This document shows positions 27,101-35,400 of a stretch of DNA of 64,000 nt, one piece after another. Location: positions 91,967,405 through 92,031,404 of the forward strand of contig CM039182.1 in NCBI GenBank assembly GCA_008360975.2. Direction: 5' to 3'. Made by a program: the position numbers and the translations under genes. The notes under the pieces are model-generated. The model worked only from the letters and a program-made list of their open reading frames with translations. It did not search any database and was not told where the DNA came from. The DNA is from Lichenostomus cassidix (Eukaryota; Chordata; Aves; Passeriformes; Meliphagidae). The first letter of the stretch is position 1, and each line of letters starts with the position of its first letter.

Positions 27101-29112
27101 AACATCTCATGCTTGCTGTCACTGATTTTGAGCATGTTTTGTGCTGCTGTTTCAGTACCCCAAGATTAGCAGCTCCCAATTTCATCTTTTGTTCCTGGGT
27201 AAACAATCGTGACCTTTCTGATTTCTCTTTAAATTAGTTTTTCTGTGTCCCTAAAGATTCTTATTGTTAATTTTTTTTTTATTTGTTTGAAGTCTTTTTA
27301 CCTGCCTATCTGTTCATCTAGCCATCCATGCTCTGAAAGACATTTCTGCAGATTTCTGCCAATATTTCAATCCAAATTTACTTGCAAATTAAACAAAAAC
27401 ATGTTTGAAAAAATTACTCACGGCTTCTATTTTTTTTCTTTTTATTGTAGCCCCGAAGATCCAGGAATATTAATTGGCATGTAAGTAGAATTCTGATTTC
27501 ACACTTGATACTCATGAATTTATGCCTTTTATCAGCTACATTTTCTCTCTTCGTTAATTACTTTTTGCTTAAAGGAATTGTTTCATTTCTGGCTTTTGGC
27601 ACACCCTCTCTTTCCCTTTAGAAGATGTTTCCTCCTTTTCCTATCTGGGCACACACAGTGAAAATATTAACATATTCTTTGTATACTTCTGAGTGCTGGC
27701 CTGAGTGGCAGGATTTCTCCTTCACTGGTGGTGACATTCATAGCCAATGTATGACCTGGAGCTAACAAAACCAGCCCCTGTAAATTGTTGTGCAACTTCT
27801 GGTTGTACTGAAATGCAGAGAGTGAGAGAGGGGAAATGCCACCAAAACCAGGAAAGGAAACCAGGGGAGAAGCCTAGATATGCTGAAGAGCCAGGTTTGG
27901 ATCTTAGAAGCAATAGAATTGACTCTCATTTAGCTTCTAGCCATTTGTGGCAATTTAGACATAAGGCTTCTTTCTAAGCACCATTTAAAATTATTGACAG
28001 CATATTTGTTAAAAATCAACCTGGGAAAGAAACCTATAATATTAACAAAACTAATCGGCACAGGCTTGAATAAACAAACCATGAACATTGCCCTCCTGCT
28101 CAACCAGCCAGGTGCTGGTGCTTTTTAACTTGTTTCTACTCAACAACAGTAAATTACTTTCTCTCCAGGCTGCCAACCAGCTCCTTCAGCTGGTGCCAGC
28201 TGCGATCTCACCCTGACCAGCAGCTCTTGGGCTGGAAACAACTGATCAATCTGCTCAGGTGACTGCCCTTGTTATTGTACCTGCTTAAATGCCACCCTGT
28301 TGCCAAGAGAAAAGCTCTTTACCTTGGGATTGCTAAGGAAGTCAGCAATCAGGGAACAACAAACACAAATCATCTCAGCATAACTTTTTGCTTGGACTTG
28401 ATGCACAAGCAACACAGCACAGTACTTACTTCTGGTCCCAGTTTCTCCAGGAGATGATGAAAAAAATTGTCAAGCTCCTTCCCTTCTATGTAACCGTTGT
28501 CTAAATAAAAAGCAAATATATTAATGGTCAGGGGTAGTGCCAGAGGTCCAGGAACTGTGCCGTGGGCTGCATGCAGGGAGCCCAAGGCTTCACAGTCAGG
28601 ATCTCAGCTGGGAACCCTGCCTGCCCACTCAGGGAGTCCTGTGTCCTCTGCAATTTCATCTCTTCACTTCTGTGTGAGGCTGGCCACAGCTGCAGGGCTC
28701 CCTTCAGAGTTTTCCTCACAGAAAACTTTACAGAAACAAAAATAAATCCACAAACTGGGATGAAAAGACAGAACAGCAGATGAAACCGGGGAAGTGATGA
28801 AAAGGCAAAAGCTTTTGGGGTGAAAAGGGGGATTTACAGCTGAGATATTCGTGGTAAGAAACAAGCAGGGAGGTCGAAAGGAGCTGCAGGACGTCGTGGG
28901 GGTGAAACTTGGACATGCCGGCAGCCACCCTCCCGCACCCAGACGGACACCTCCCGGCGGTCCAGCCCACCCCTGCCCGGGCAGCCCCTCACGGCACCCA
29001 CGGCCCTCCGCGGCTCGCCCCACGCCTGTCCCCACTTGCCGTCGGCGTCGCAGCGCCGCCAGGCCCCGAGGAAGGCGGCGGCGTCCAGGAGCCCCTCGGC
29101 GCTGCTCTCCAT
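3064..29112 (-). CDS. SCGN: Secretagogin, complete gene, 11 coding exons (spliced CDS 822 nt, 273 aa)
   Basis: Secretagogin is a cytosolic hexa-EF-hand calcium sensor of neuroendocrine, islet and neuronal cells, linked to exocytosis through SNARE partners. Coding exons, 5' to 3' on the minus strand: 29112-29040, 28500-28430, 19205-19113, 18545-18456, 17566-17510, 16614-16537, 7279-7224, 5730-5685, 5569-5510, 4627-4559, 3192-3064. Their lengths sum to 822 with an unbroken frame. Six EF loops are visible at residues 22-33, 68-79, 115-126, 159-170, 207-218 and 251-262. Each has Asp at loop position 1, Gly at position 6 and Glu at position 12 (Asp in EF4). The C-terminus CLGLKINP matches the human protein as I recall it. 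Length is 273 against 276 in human. The start was chosen because ATG sits in a good Kozak context (ACCATGG) inside a CpG island. Introns are GT-AG except intron 1, which is GC-AG. CARMIL1 lies upstream in the same direction. Confidence 0.96.
3521..3541. repeat. Tandem direct repeat, TCATCTGGTT x2
   Basis: Two adjacent copies of a 10 bp unit in SCGN intron 10. Confidence 0.75.
4559..4627 (-). CDS. SCGN: SCGN coding exon 10
   Basis: A 69 nt exon encoding 23 residues beginning [14 protein letters not shown] and ending MMELVK: the rest of the EF5 loop and its exiting helix. It differs from human only at the last residue (Lys for Gln), as I recall. Acceptor is cttctttcag; donor is AAG|gtatct. Immediately upstream, in the intron, are a GGT-rich repeat and a CR1 remnant. 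Confidence 0.95.
4684..4723. repeat. ACC-rich imperfect tandem repeat
   Basis: TACCACCACCTGG occurs at 4684-4696 and again at 4706-4718, separated by another ACC-rich piece. On the transcribed strand it is GGT-rich and lies 57-96 nt upstream of the SCGN exon 10 acceptor. Confidence 0.8.
4744..4995 (-). mobile_element. CR1 LINE 3' fragment
   Basis: The plus strand shows the reverse complement of the CR1 3' end: an AGAATCATAAAGTGG start, then TTGGAAGGGACATGAAAGATCATCTAGTT, followed by AGGTTGCTCAAAGCCCCATGCAACCTGG and CACAGTAAAGAATTT in order, given here as separate diverged blocks. It is 5'-truncated, as is usual for CR1. It lies in SCGN intron 9 (between exons 9 and 10), about 115 bp upstream of exon 10. 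Confidence 0.85.
5510..5569 (-). CDS. SCGN: SCGN coding exon 9
   Basis: A 60 nt exon encoding [20 protein letters not shown], the incoming helix of EF5 and its first two loop residues. Acceptor is tctattcag; donor is GTT|gtgagt. Phase 0 at both ends. Confidence 0.95.
5685..5730 (-). CDS. SCGN: SCGN coding exon 8
   Basis: A 46 nt exon encoding (R)[15 protein letters not shown], identical to human over this stretch as I recall it. Acceptor is ctccattcag; donor is GAT|gtaagt. The Arg codon is split with exon 7. Confidence 0.95.
7224..7279 (-). CDS. SCGN: SCGN coding exon 7
   Basis: The exon encodes [18 protein letters not shown] plus two bases of Arg: EF-hand 4, with Asp instead of Glu at loop position 12 as in human. 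Acceptor is gatttatag; donor is AG|gtagga. The 56 nt length pairs with the 46 nt exon 8 to restore the frame. Confidence 0.95.
7280..16536 (-). other. SCGN: SCGN intron 6, about 9.3 kb
   Basis: The longest SCGN intron. It holds only small ORFs without coding features and one 16 bp tandem repeat. I recognised no mobile element in it by eye. Confidence 0.85.
11666..11700. repeat. 16 bp tandem repeat, two copies
   Basis: The unit AAATTACCTTCAGGAC is followed directly by AAATTGCCTTCAGGAC (one mismatch). It is in SCGN intron 6. Confidence 0.8.
16537..16614 (-). CDS. SCGN: SCGN coding exon 6
   Basis: The exon encodes 26 residues ([18 protein letters not shown], then LEEYTDTM), the exiting helix of EF3 and incoming helix of EF4. 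Acceptor is ttactacag; donor is ATG|gtaagg. It is 78 nt, phase 0 at both ends. It precedes the longest intron of the gene, about 9.3 kb. Confidence 0.95.
17510..17566 (-). CDS. SCGN: SCGN coding exon 5
   Basis: The exon encodes [19 protein letters not shown], a canonical EF-hand 3 loop ([12 protein letters not shown]). It is 57 nt, phase 0 at both ends, with acceptor attcag and donor AAA|gtaagt. Confidence 0.96.
18456..18545 (-). CDS. SCGN: SCGN coding exon 4
   Basis: The exon encodes the 30-residue EF2-EF3 linker and helix: [19 protein letters not shown], then [11 protein letters not shown]. It is one of the most conserved stretches against human. Acceptor is tttttatacag. The donor CGG|gtctgt is weak after the GT. 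The exon is 90 nt, phase 0 at both ends. Confidence 0.95.
18785..19046 (-). mobile_element. CR1 LINE 3' fragment
   Basis: The best-preserved CR1 end in the window. On the plus strand it runs from TCATAGAATGGTCTGAG through TTGGAAGGGACC, AGCCCCATCCAACCTGAC and TCTTTCAGTTTAAAACC to CCCCTTGTCCTATTCC. It is 5'-truncated. It lies in SCGN intron 3, and its far edge is about 65 bp from the exon 3 donor. Confidence 0.92.
19113..19205 (-). CDS. SCGN: SCGN coding exon 3
   Basis: The exon encodes 31 residues from [11 protein letters not shown] to GRLQIQE, including EF-hand 2 with loop [12 protein letters not shown]. The acceptor used here (ttttcccatggcag|AGC) keeps phase 0 and gives the same EF1-EF2 spacing as human. 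A second CAG 13 nt downstream would break the frame. Donor is GAG|gtatct. A CR1 remnant lies about 60 bp downstream in the following intron. Confidence 0.93.
20373..20410. repeat. Short inverted repeat (hairpin)
   Basis: The arms GCCCTTGGGGTG and CACCAAGGGC pair with one bulged base around a 16 nt loop. It is in SCGN intron 2. No function is implied. Confidence 0.5.
23961..24155 (-). mobile_element. CR1 LINE 3' fragment
   Basis: The plus strand shows GATAGAATGGTTTGGGTTG, then CCAGGTTGCTCAGAACC, TATCCAACCTGGC, TCCAGGGATGGGGCATC and GACAGTAAAGAATTC in CR1 order. It is a 5'-truncated minus-strand copy in SCGN intron 2. Confidence 0.9.
25334..25366. repeat. (AATAG)n microsatellite
   Basis: About six copies of a 5 bp unit. 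It forms the 3' tail of the adjacent CR1 copy. Confidence 0.95.
25334..25480 (-). mobile_element. CR1 LINE 3' fragment with (AATAG)n tail
   Basis: A second CR1 subfamily. The terminal microsatellite (AGAAT)n at 25334-25366 is followed by CATTTGGAAGGGACCTACAA, TAATCATCTAGTCC, GACCACTTTGGGGCTGACC and CATTGTCCAAATGCC. Truncated, minus strand, in SCGN intron 2. Confidence 0.88.
28430..28500 (-). CDS. SCGN: SCGN coding exon 2
   Basis: The exon encodes the rest of the EF1 loop and its exiting helix: NGYIEGKEL, then [13 protein letters not shown]. Acceptor is tttttatttag; donor is GAA|gtaagt, phase 0. Length 71 nt (2 + 23 codons). The residues align without gaps to human YIEEKELDAFFLHMLMKLG. Confidence 0.95.
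28501..29039 (-). other. SCGN: SCGN intron 1, GC-AG type
   Basis: A 539 nt intron bounded by gcaagt and tttttatttag. Its 5' half belongs to the CpG island. Confidence 0.88.
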
Positions 29113-29420
29113 GGTGCTGCTGGCGGCCCGCAGCCCTAGCTGGCAGCCAGCCTCCGCCCTGCCCCGCCGGCGGGCCCGGCTTTGAGGGCAGCGGCCCCGC
29201 CCCGGGGGCGGCCCTGAGGGGGTCGGGGGAGAAGTCTCCCCCTTCCCGGGGCTCGTCCCACAGACCTCCCGCCCGGGTCCCCCCACCCACCCGGGTGTGC
29301 TCGGACAGGAGCTGCGGCAGGACGGAGCTCAGCCCGACTGGAGCAGCCCGACCCCCAGCCCCGCTTCGGAAGGGCCATCGCCTCTCGCAAACGACCTTTA
29401 AAGTTTAGAACTCCCGAACG
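28880..29420 (-). promoter_or_regulatory. SCGN: CpG island covering SCGN promoter and exon 1
   Basis: Sequence here is strongly GC-rich with dense CpG (runs such as GGCGGCGGCG and CGCCGCC), unlike the AT-rich flanks. It surrounds the SCGN start codon at 29112 and extends about 300 bp upstream, as expected for a vertebrate CpG-island promoter. No clear TATA box was seen; the transcription start cannot be placed from sequence alone. Boundaries are by eye. Confidence 0.75.
29040..29112 (-). CDS. SCGN: SCGN coding exon 1 (start codon)
   Basis: The exon encodes MESSAEGLL... through CDAD (24 codons plus one base), including the incoming helix and the first residues of EF-hand 1. It lies in CpG-rich sequence. 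The donor reads GACG|gcaagt, a GC donor with an otherwise ideal consensus. Using the next GT (gtgggg) would break the frame with exon 2. The split codon G|AC gives Asp25. Confidence 0.92.
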
Positions 29421-32400
29421 AAGGCAGAAGCGCTTCAGAGAAGGAGTGGAGTTTAGCGGGGGAAGAGGGAGTTTTCTAAAACTTGTAACTCTCCTGCTCG
29501 GTTTATGAAAGCAGAGCGGCAGCAGGCAGAGCTCTCTCACCTTCTCATTCCTCACAGCCATCGGGAGGCTTTCCCTCACCGGGAAGAAGAGCCACAGGAC
29601 GAAGGTGGACAGAAACCTGCAAACTCTTCCTCCTGTAGTACTAATCAAAAAGAGAAACCGTGGGGTTCAAGGTCTCAGCGTTGATAGAGCATCATATCAG
29701 AGTAGCCCTGCTTGGGATTAGATTTATTTGAATGTCACCTGTGTATTCACCTGCAGTGATTCCAGGCACCTGGGACTTGGCTGTCTCCATGTGTGCCACC
29801 AGAATCATTATTTTCTCCTTTCAGACCCCTTACAGACAGTTTTTTCCAGGTTGCCTTTGATTCAATATACATCTATTTCAATTTTATTCACATACTGATT
29901 GCCTTAGACAGGCTCTCAGAATCAGCAGAAAAGGCTTTAAAAAAGCATTTAATGTTCACCCTGAGCAGGTTTGTATTTTATCTGAGGGGGCAAAAAAACT
30001 TGAAGAAATCAGTTGTGTTTTACTCAGGGAATTCTTTCAGGGAGATCACAACAGAGATTACACAGCAATGTCCAGCTTCTCCAGTGTGCAAAGGAAAAGG
30101 AGATGCTGTAAAGCTGATGTGTTTAAAAAGCACCACGGGAGCATCTCAGTCCAGCATCTCAGCTGGACAACAGCCTGGGATCACCTTGGACCTCAGAAAA
30201 ATTATTGTTCAAAATCTTAATTCAACAGCAAGACTAAAAGCACCCCTGACTGTGCTCAGGTGGGGAACCCCAGCATGGGAGAGGAAGTCATCAGATAATG
30301 ACATGGAAAATCTGAATTTTTAGGGGACACCTGCCCAAGTCCCTTGCAGGTAAGACCAGAGTCCTCCACAGGTTTCTCTATCATCTGTCCTTGCCTCACT
30401 GCCAAAAGTCATGCCTTGCCTTGGGGTGAGGACTCCCCATGCAACCCCTCCTGCAGTCTCTTCTTCCCAGTGTTTCCCCCCATGGCTCCCTGGCAGTGGT
30501 GGTCTCATGTGCCCCATGGGAGCTGACTGATCTGTGTGGGGTCACCTGGCATGTCTTCATGCTCCATGGCATGAAGATCACTTTTTGGCCCCGTCTCTCT
30601 TTCCAGGACACAGAGCCCATCTGCCCCAGACCAGCAGCATCCTGATCCAGGTTTTTAGGAAAGAGATGTTCATCAGTTTCTAGTGTGGTTTGTAATCCAG
30701 CTTTGGAAACTACCACCAGGGCTCATAATCAACAAGGTCCCTTGGTAGTATGATCATGACAAGTAGTTTCTTACTAAAAAATGTTTTTAATAAAACTAAC
30801 TTAAGAAGAAACACTACACATGTTTTGAAGTATTTTTCAAGTGGATACATCCTGCCATTTTGCAGACAGCAAGGTTTTGTGGGTCTAGATGCAAAGCTCA
30901 GGGCATTGAGAAGAGCTTCTCATAGCTGGTTCTCCCCCCTGTCCTCACAGGAAGAAGGTGGTTTCATATCTTAATGAAACTACCACTATTTATTCAGCAT
31001 CTCACACAACTCCAGTGAAACCAGGTCCAGGTTGGAGATAACAAAGGACCTTAAAGCTTAAAGGGTTCTCACAAGAACTCATTGTTACCTGTGCAGGAGG
31101 ATGTGGATGATATGTGTCTGTCCTGGTCATCCCACGCCCTTTCAGTGCTGGCAGGAGAGGTTTTGATTTCACAGAGGAGAAGAACATACCTGCAAAGGGG
31201 TAAAAAGGAGCAGAAATTATGGATTCCTCTTCTGTTTGCCCCAGCTTTGCTCCCTCCACAAAACTCTCCATTGAAATACCCCACAGATACAGGGGCCACC
31301 CCACAGATGCACAGCTTAGCTGCTCTGCCCCGCCTCATGTATCGCACAAAATGGATTCAGGGTTCTTAGGGGTGGAATTGCAAAATTTAGCTCAAAGTGA
31401 CTGGAACCAGCTAAGCTGAGCAAAATCCCAGCCAGCAGTGAGGATGTGACCATCTTGCTGCATGGCTAAAATGGGTTCAGCTTCTCCAGTTTCTTTAGAT
31501 GATTTAATAAAGCCTGAATGAGAAAAAAAACAAACTAAACAAAAAGCAGCGCAGAAAAATTTTTACTCATCCAATTGGACTTTCTTTGGAACACTGTAAA
31601 TTTGAAGAGCATATTGAACTGTGAATCTATTGGCATTAGTACTAAACACACTGACGATTGCTGTGTGTGCAGCTCATGTACCAAACCCAGCAACTGCTCT
31701 GCCTTGGCTTATTTCCTTAGATGAATAAATAAGACTGAAAGGTAGGCAGTATTTTTAAAAAGTAATGAAAGTTTTTGATTAAGGACTTTGGCTTCAGCTT
31801 TGCACTGTGCAGTAATGCTCAAGGTTGAAGATCTCAAAACCATGTTTTGAAAAGCTTAAAAAACAAACCAACCCAAGTGTATTCACCCTGACCACAGATG
31901 CACTTGGCTCTTAAAATGAATGTGCTTCAGTAAGTGCCTCGAGGCTGGAAGCATTTGCTTGGCCATTTCCTGGCCCTGCTGTGGGTCAAGGAACCCTCCA
32001 GCTGAGGACACCAGCAATGTTGTATTATTTAACTGATATTGATTATCAATTAATAAATGGCAACTTTTGCCAAGTAAAGAGCAAAATAAAGAGCACGTGG
32101 CCAAACCCCAGGCTGGGCTACCTTTGTAGAAATGCTTAATCAAGCAACAGCAACTGGGAAAACATGGATAAAAGTGCAGATTGCTGATTTGGAAACAAAA
32201 ATAAGGGGCAGCTGACAAATGCCTCATTCTTTGGGCCAGACTGAAAGCATTGATGTGAAATGAAACATTTGGGTGTCCATGAACAGAATAGAGAACCAAA
32301 AACCAAACCAAATATCTGGATTTGTGGCATGACTTTGTTCCTCCCCTTTACAAAAGAAAATTCCAAATACATACAGACACAGATAAATGGAAATAATTTC

Positions 32401-35400
32401 CCTCATCAAATAGCTTAAGCTTCCCTCAGCTTTGCACTAACCAGAGACACTGAGGAAGCCAACAGACTCTTCTTTCCAACCCACCCTCAGATGAGTACAA
32501 GCTGATTATTAGCAGCAGATTCCCACTTTCCAACAAGGATGCTCTACTCTTTCCCCTCTGTCCACCCCACTCCCTCCATCTGCCCAGCAAATCCCATACT
32601 CCTGGGCTGGGCTAGATCTTGGATCCATCTTTCTGGCTCAGGTGGTGCAGAGTGTGTGTGTTCAGGGTGCAAAGAGGAGCAATGACAGTTCAAGCAGGTC
32701 AGGTACTGACAGATGTGGTGTGACACAAAGACTACCATCCCATATACATTTCCATCTGCAGATTCCCACCAAGGCAAAGTTTCTCCAGCCTTCCCACATG
32801 CAGCAACCCAAACTTTGAGGCTTCAGTCCTCTGTCATCTTCTTCATTTTGGACCAGCAATGGGACACCTTGAATGTTGTGGGGAAGCAGTCAACCTCTTC
32901 CCACAAGGATTCCACTGAAAATGAGGGGTCAGGACTCAGGCCATCAGAAGGGATCTAAGAAGAGATTTCCCAAAGGAAAATCTGGTATTTCACCCAGCTG
33001 CATGTTGCTCAATGCTATCCAGACAGGGACTGCAGTCTTAGTTACAGTTAATGACTTTCATTATTTCAGTCTTCAGCTAGAATTTAATGTTGTCTGAATA
33101 AATCCCAGGCTGTACAGCCTCCACAGCATTCTCCTTAGGTGGGTCTTACCCACCTAAGCAAATGAGAAGGGAAGGAGGCATTCCTGGAATGATGCTAAAC
33201 AGATCACAGAGTTAACTTGACTCCTCTGTTCAGTGAAACCAAATTGGATTTGCCAAGCTAGTAGCCCCTCTTCTGCCTTCCCTGGCTGGGATCAATCTAA
33301 TTAAATACTCTTTCTCCCACGCAGCTTTTTTCTCCTCAGTTCAATTTACTGGAAAAGCAGAAAAAACAGGCTCTGAAGGATTTGGTTCGGGGTCAGCTGG
33401 CAGAACTCATCACGACTGCCAAAGCAGCATCAGCACAGAGACATCAGAGCAAAGACCTCAACACATGGCTGGGAGGGGCCACGGCAGCATATCTGCTTTT
33501 CCATGCAGGCTTCCCAAACATGGGCACTTGGAACCTGCATCTAATAAACCCCCACGACAGCTGATGTAGGGGTGTCAAAGACAGAGTGGCTTTCTAATTG
33601 GGAAGAGAATTTTCTCTATCTGCAGGAGCCTCTTCAGTTTACTGTGGGATACACCATAAGAAATTAAGTCCTGTAATGAGAGATACCTCTTAATGACACC
33701 TTTATGTTCTGTGCAGAGACTCACAGGTCTTCTCTCTACTTGAAAATACAGTGTCTCACTGTTGAGCTTCTTGGTGCTGATGAGCATCATTGCTCTCACA
33801 GCTATTTCTCTTTGGTAGCTGGCATGGAGGGAGTTTGCACCCCCAGGAGAGTTGCAGCCCTTGCCCCTGCAAGATCTCCCTCATGCAGTAGGAGCAACTA
33901 CGGGTGAGAAGGCCCAGGGAGGGGGAGAGCTGGCACTCCTGGCCCTGGTTCCTGCCCAAGCAAGTCCCTCATCCCAAAGACTGCCTTGTTCCTGGCTGTG
34001 TGCTGATGGAGAACTGGCAGCTCTGTCCTGGACTCAGAGGAAAAAAGAATTTTATCAGGAGCTCAGCCATTGCCCTGCATCAGCCTTTCTCCACCAGTGG
34101 GGATTTCTCCTCTCCTCACTACATGTCACCCTGGAATCTCTGGGGTGTCTCACATTCCCAAGGGGCACTTGGATGCAGCCCCCCCACAGCTGCTTTCTAG
34201 AGACTTGCCATCAGCTTTTAGACTATTGGATTTGTTTCCCTGCCCTGCAGATCACCCTGAGGCCTCACTTCTGCATTTCTTCACCCCTTCAGATGCCTGT
34301 TCCCAGGTCTCTGAATACACAAACTAAATAATAACTAAACCACACCACTGCCTCTAGGGTAAAGTAATACCTTCATCATCCCACAGCCCTTTTGCCAGAA
34401 CAAGGAGCAGCCCCATGAAGACAAGCTTACAACCCCAGTGTCATTGGCCAAGGTGCTCCAGTTAGTTTTTCACCTCTTTCTGTGTTTCAGGGAATCAGGA
34501 TGGGGCACATGAGATGGTGGGAGTTCATGGCCATATCCACTGAAGTCTCAATGCTGCCAGCAAATCCTTAAGTCTGGAAAACTGCCCTTTAGAGCTGGAG
34601 AAATGTGAGTTTCAGGAAGGGAAAAGAAGACTTCCCTGTGCAATGATCAGAGCAGCATTTTAAGCTGCCGGTCACTGGCAGTGCCTGCTGATACAAGGTG
34701 CGATCGTGGCCTTAGGAACAGGGAGCACTGTGTGGTGATGCTGATTGTTCTCAACCAAAAATGAACACACCCTCTCTGCCCTCCAGGGAAGACACCGCAG
34801 CTGCTGGGGAGTCCTGCCCTGCCTGTGGTCTGGAGGCATTGGAAATGTTGGACACCAGTGGGGGATGGCTGAGGTGGCTCTAGAGGCACTTGCTGTGGCA
34901 CTGCCAAGATGCTCCTGTTGGGAAGAGGTATGAGGAACTGCAGGAGGACAGGCACAGAGATTGGTAGGAAAGCTGGGAAGGTGTCTGGCAGATCTCCCTA
35001 TGGTCTCTTATTTCCAGGATGGGGAGCTCCTATGTTAGAACGAAAGAGAGGGTTGGCACCATGTGTTTATGTTGCAAATTTCATCCTCCCCATTTAACTC
35101 CTTCTTAGAATGGGGAACTACTGCTCTGCTTTCCAGGCCTAATCAGCAGGAGTCTGGCATTAAATGATAATCTCTGATACTCACCTGTGCTGTTTGTTAT
35201 GAAATCCTCTGGCTTATGGCTCCAGGAGAAGGAAAGGACAGTGTTGCTACCTGAAACCTTCCCCAAGCTTCAGCACAAGCAGAGGATAATCTCCAGAGGT
35301 GGGATTCAGGCACAGCCCACTCAGCATTAGCATCCCTGGGAAAGCAGCACAGCTCTCATGTGTTTCAAACAGGAGCAGAGCATTCTGGTATTTCCCCAAA

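Larger units (their letters stand above)
19206..28429 (-). other. SCGN: SCGN intron 2, about 9.2 kb
   Basis: Holds two CR1 fragments (23961-24155 and 25334-25480), a microsatellite and a small inverted repeat. No nested gene was seen. Confidence 0.85.

Noticed and set aside
28664..29290. 208-codon minus-strand open frame covering SCGN exon 1
   Set aside because: It reads straight through the exon 1 donor and the CpG island in the wrong frame, so it is a GC-rich shadow. The real coding part is 29112-29040.
29793..30323. 176-codon plus-strand open frame upstream of SCGN
   Set aside because: No recognisable domain, no promoter context, composition like the surrounding intergenic DNA, and a length reachable by chance in 64 kb.
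33852..34331. 159-codon plus-strand open frame
   Set aside because: No similarity to a known family, no supporting splice sites or conserved motif.
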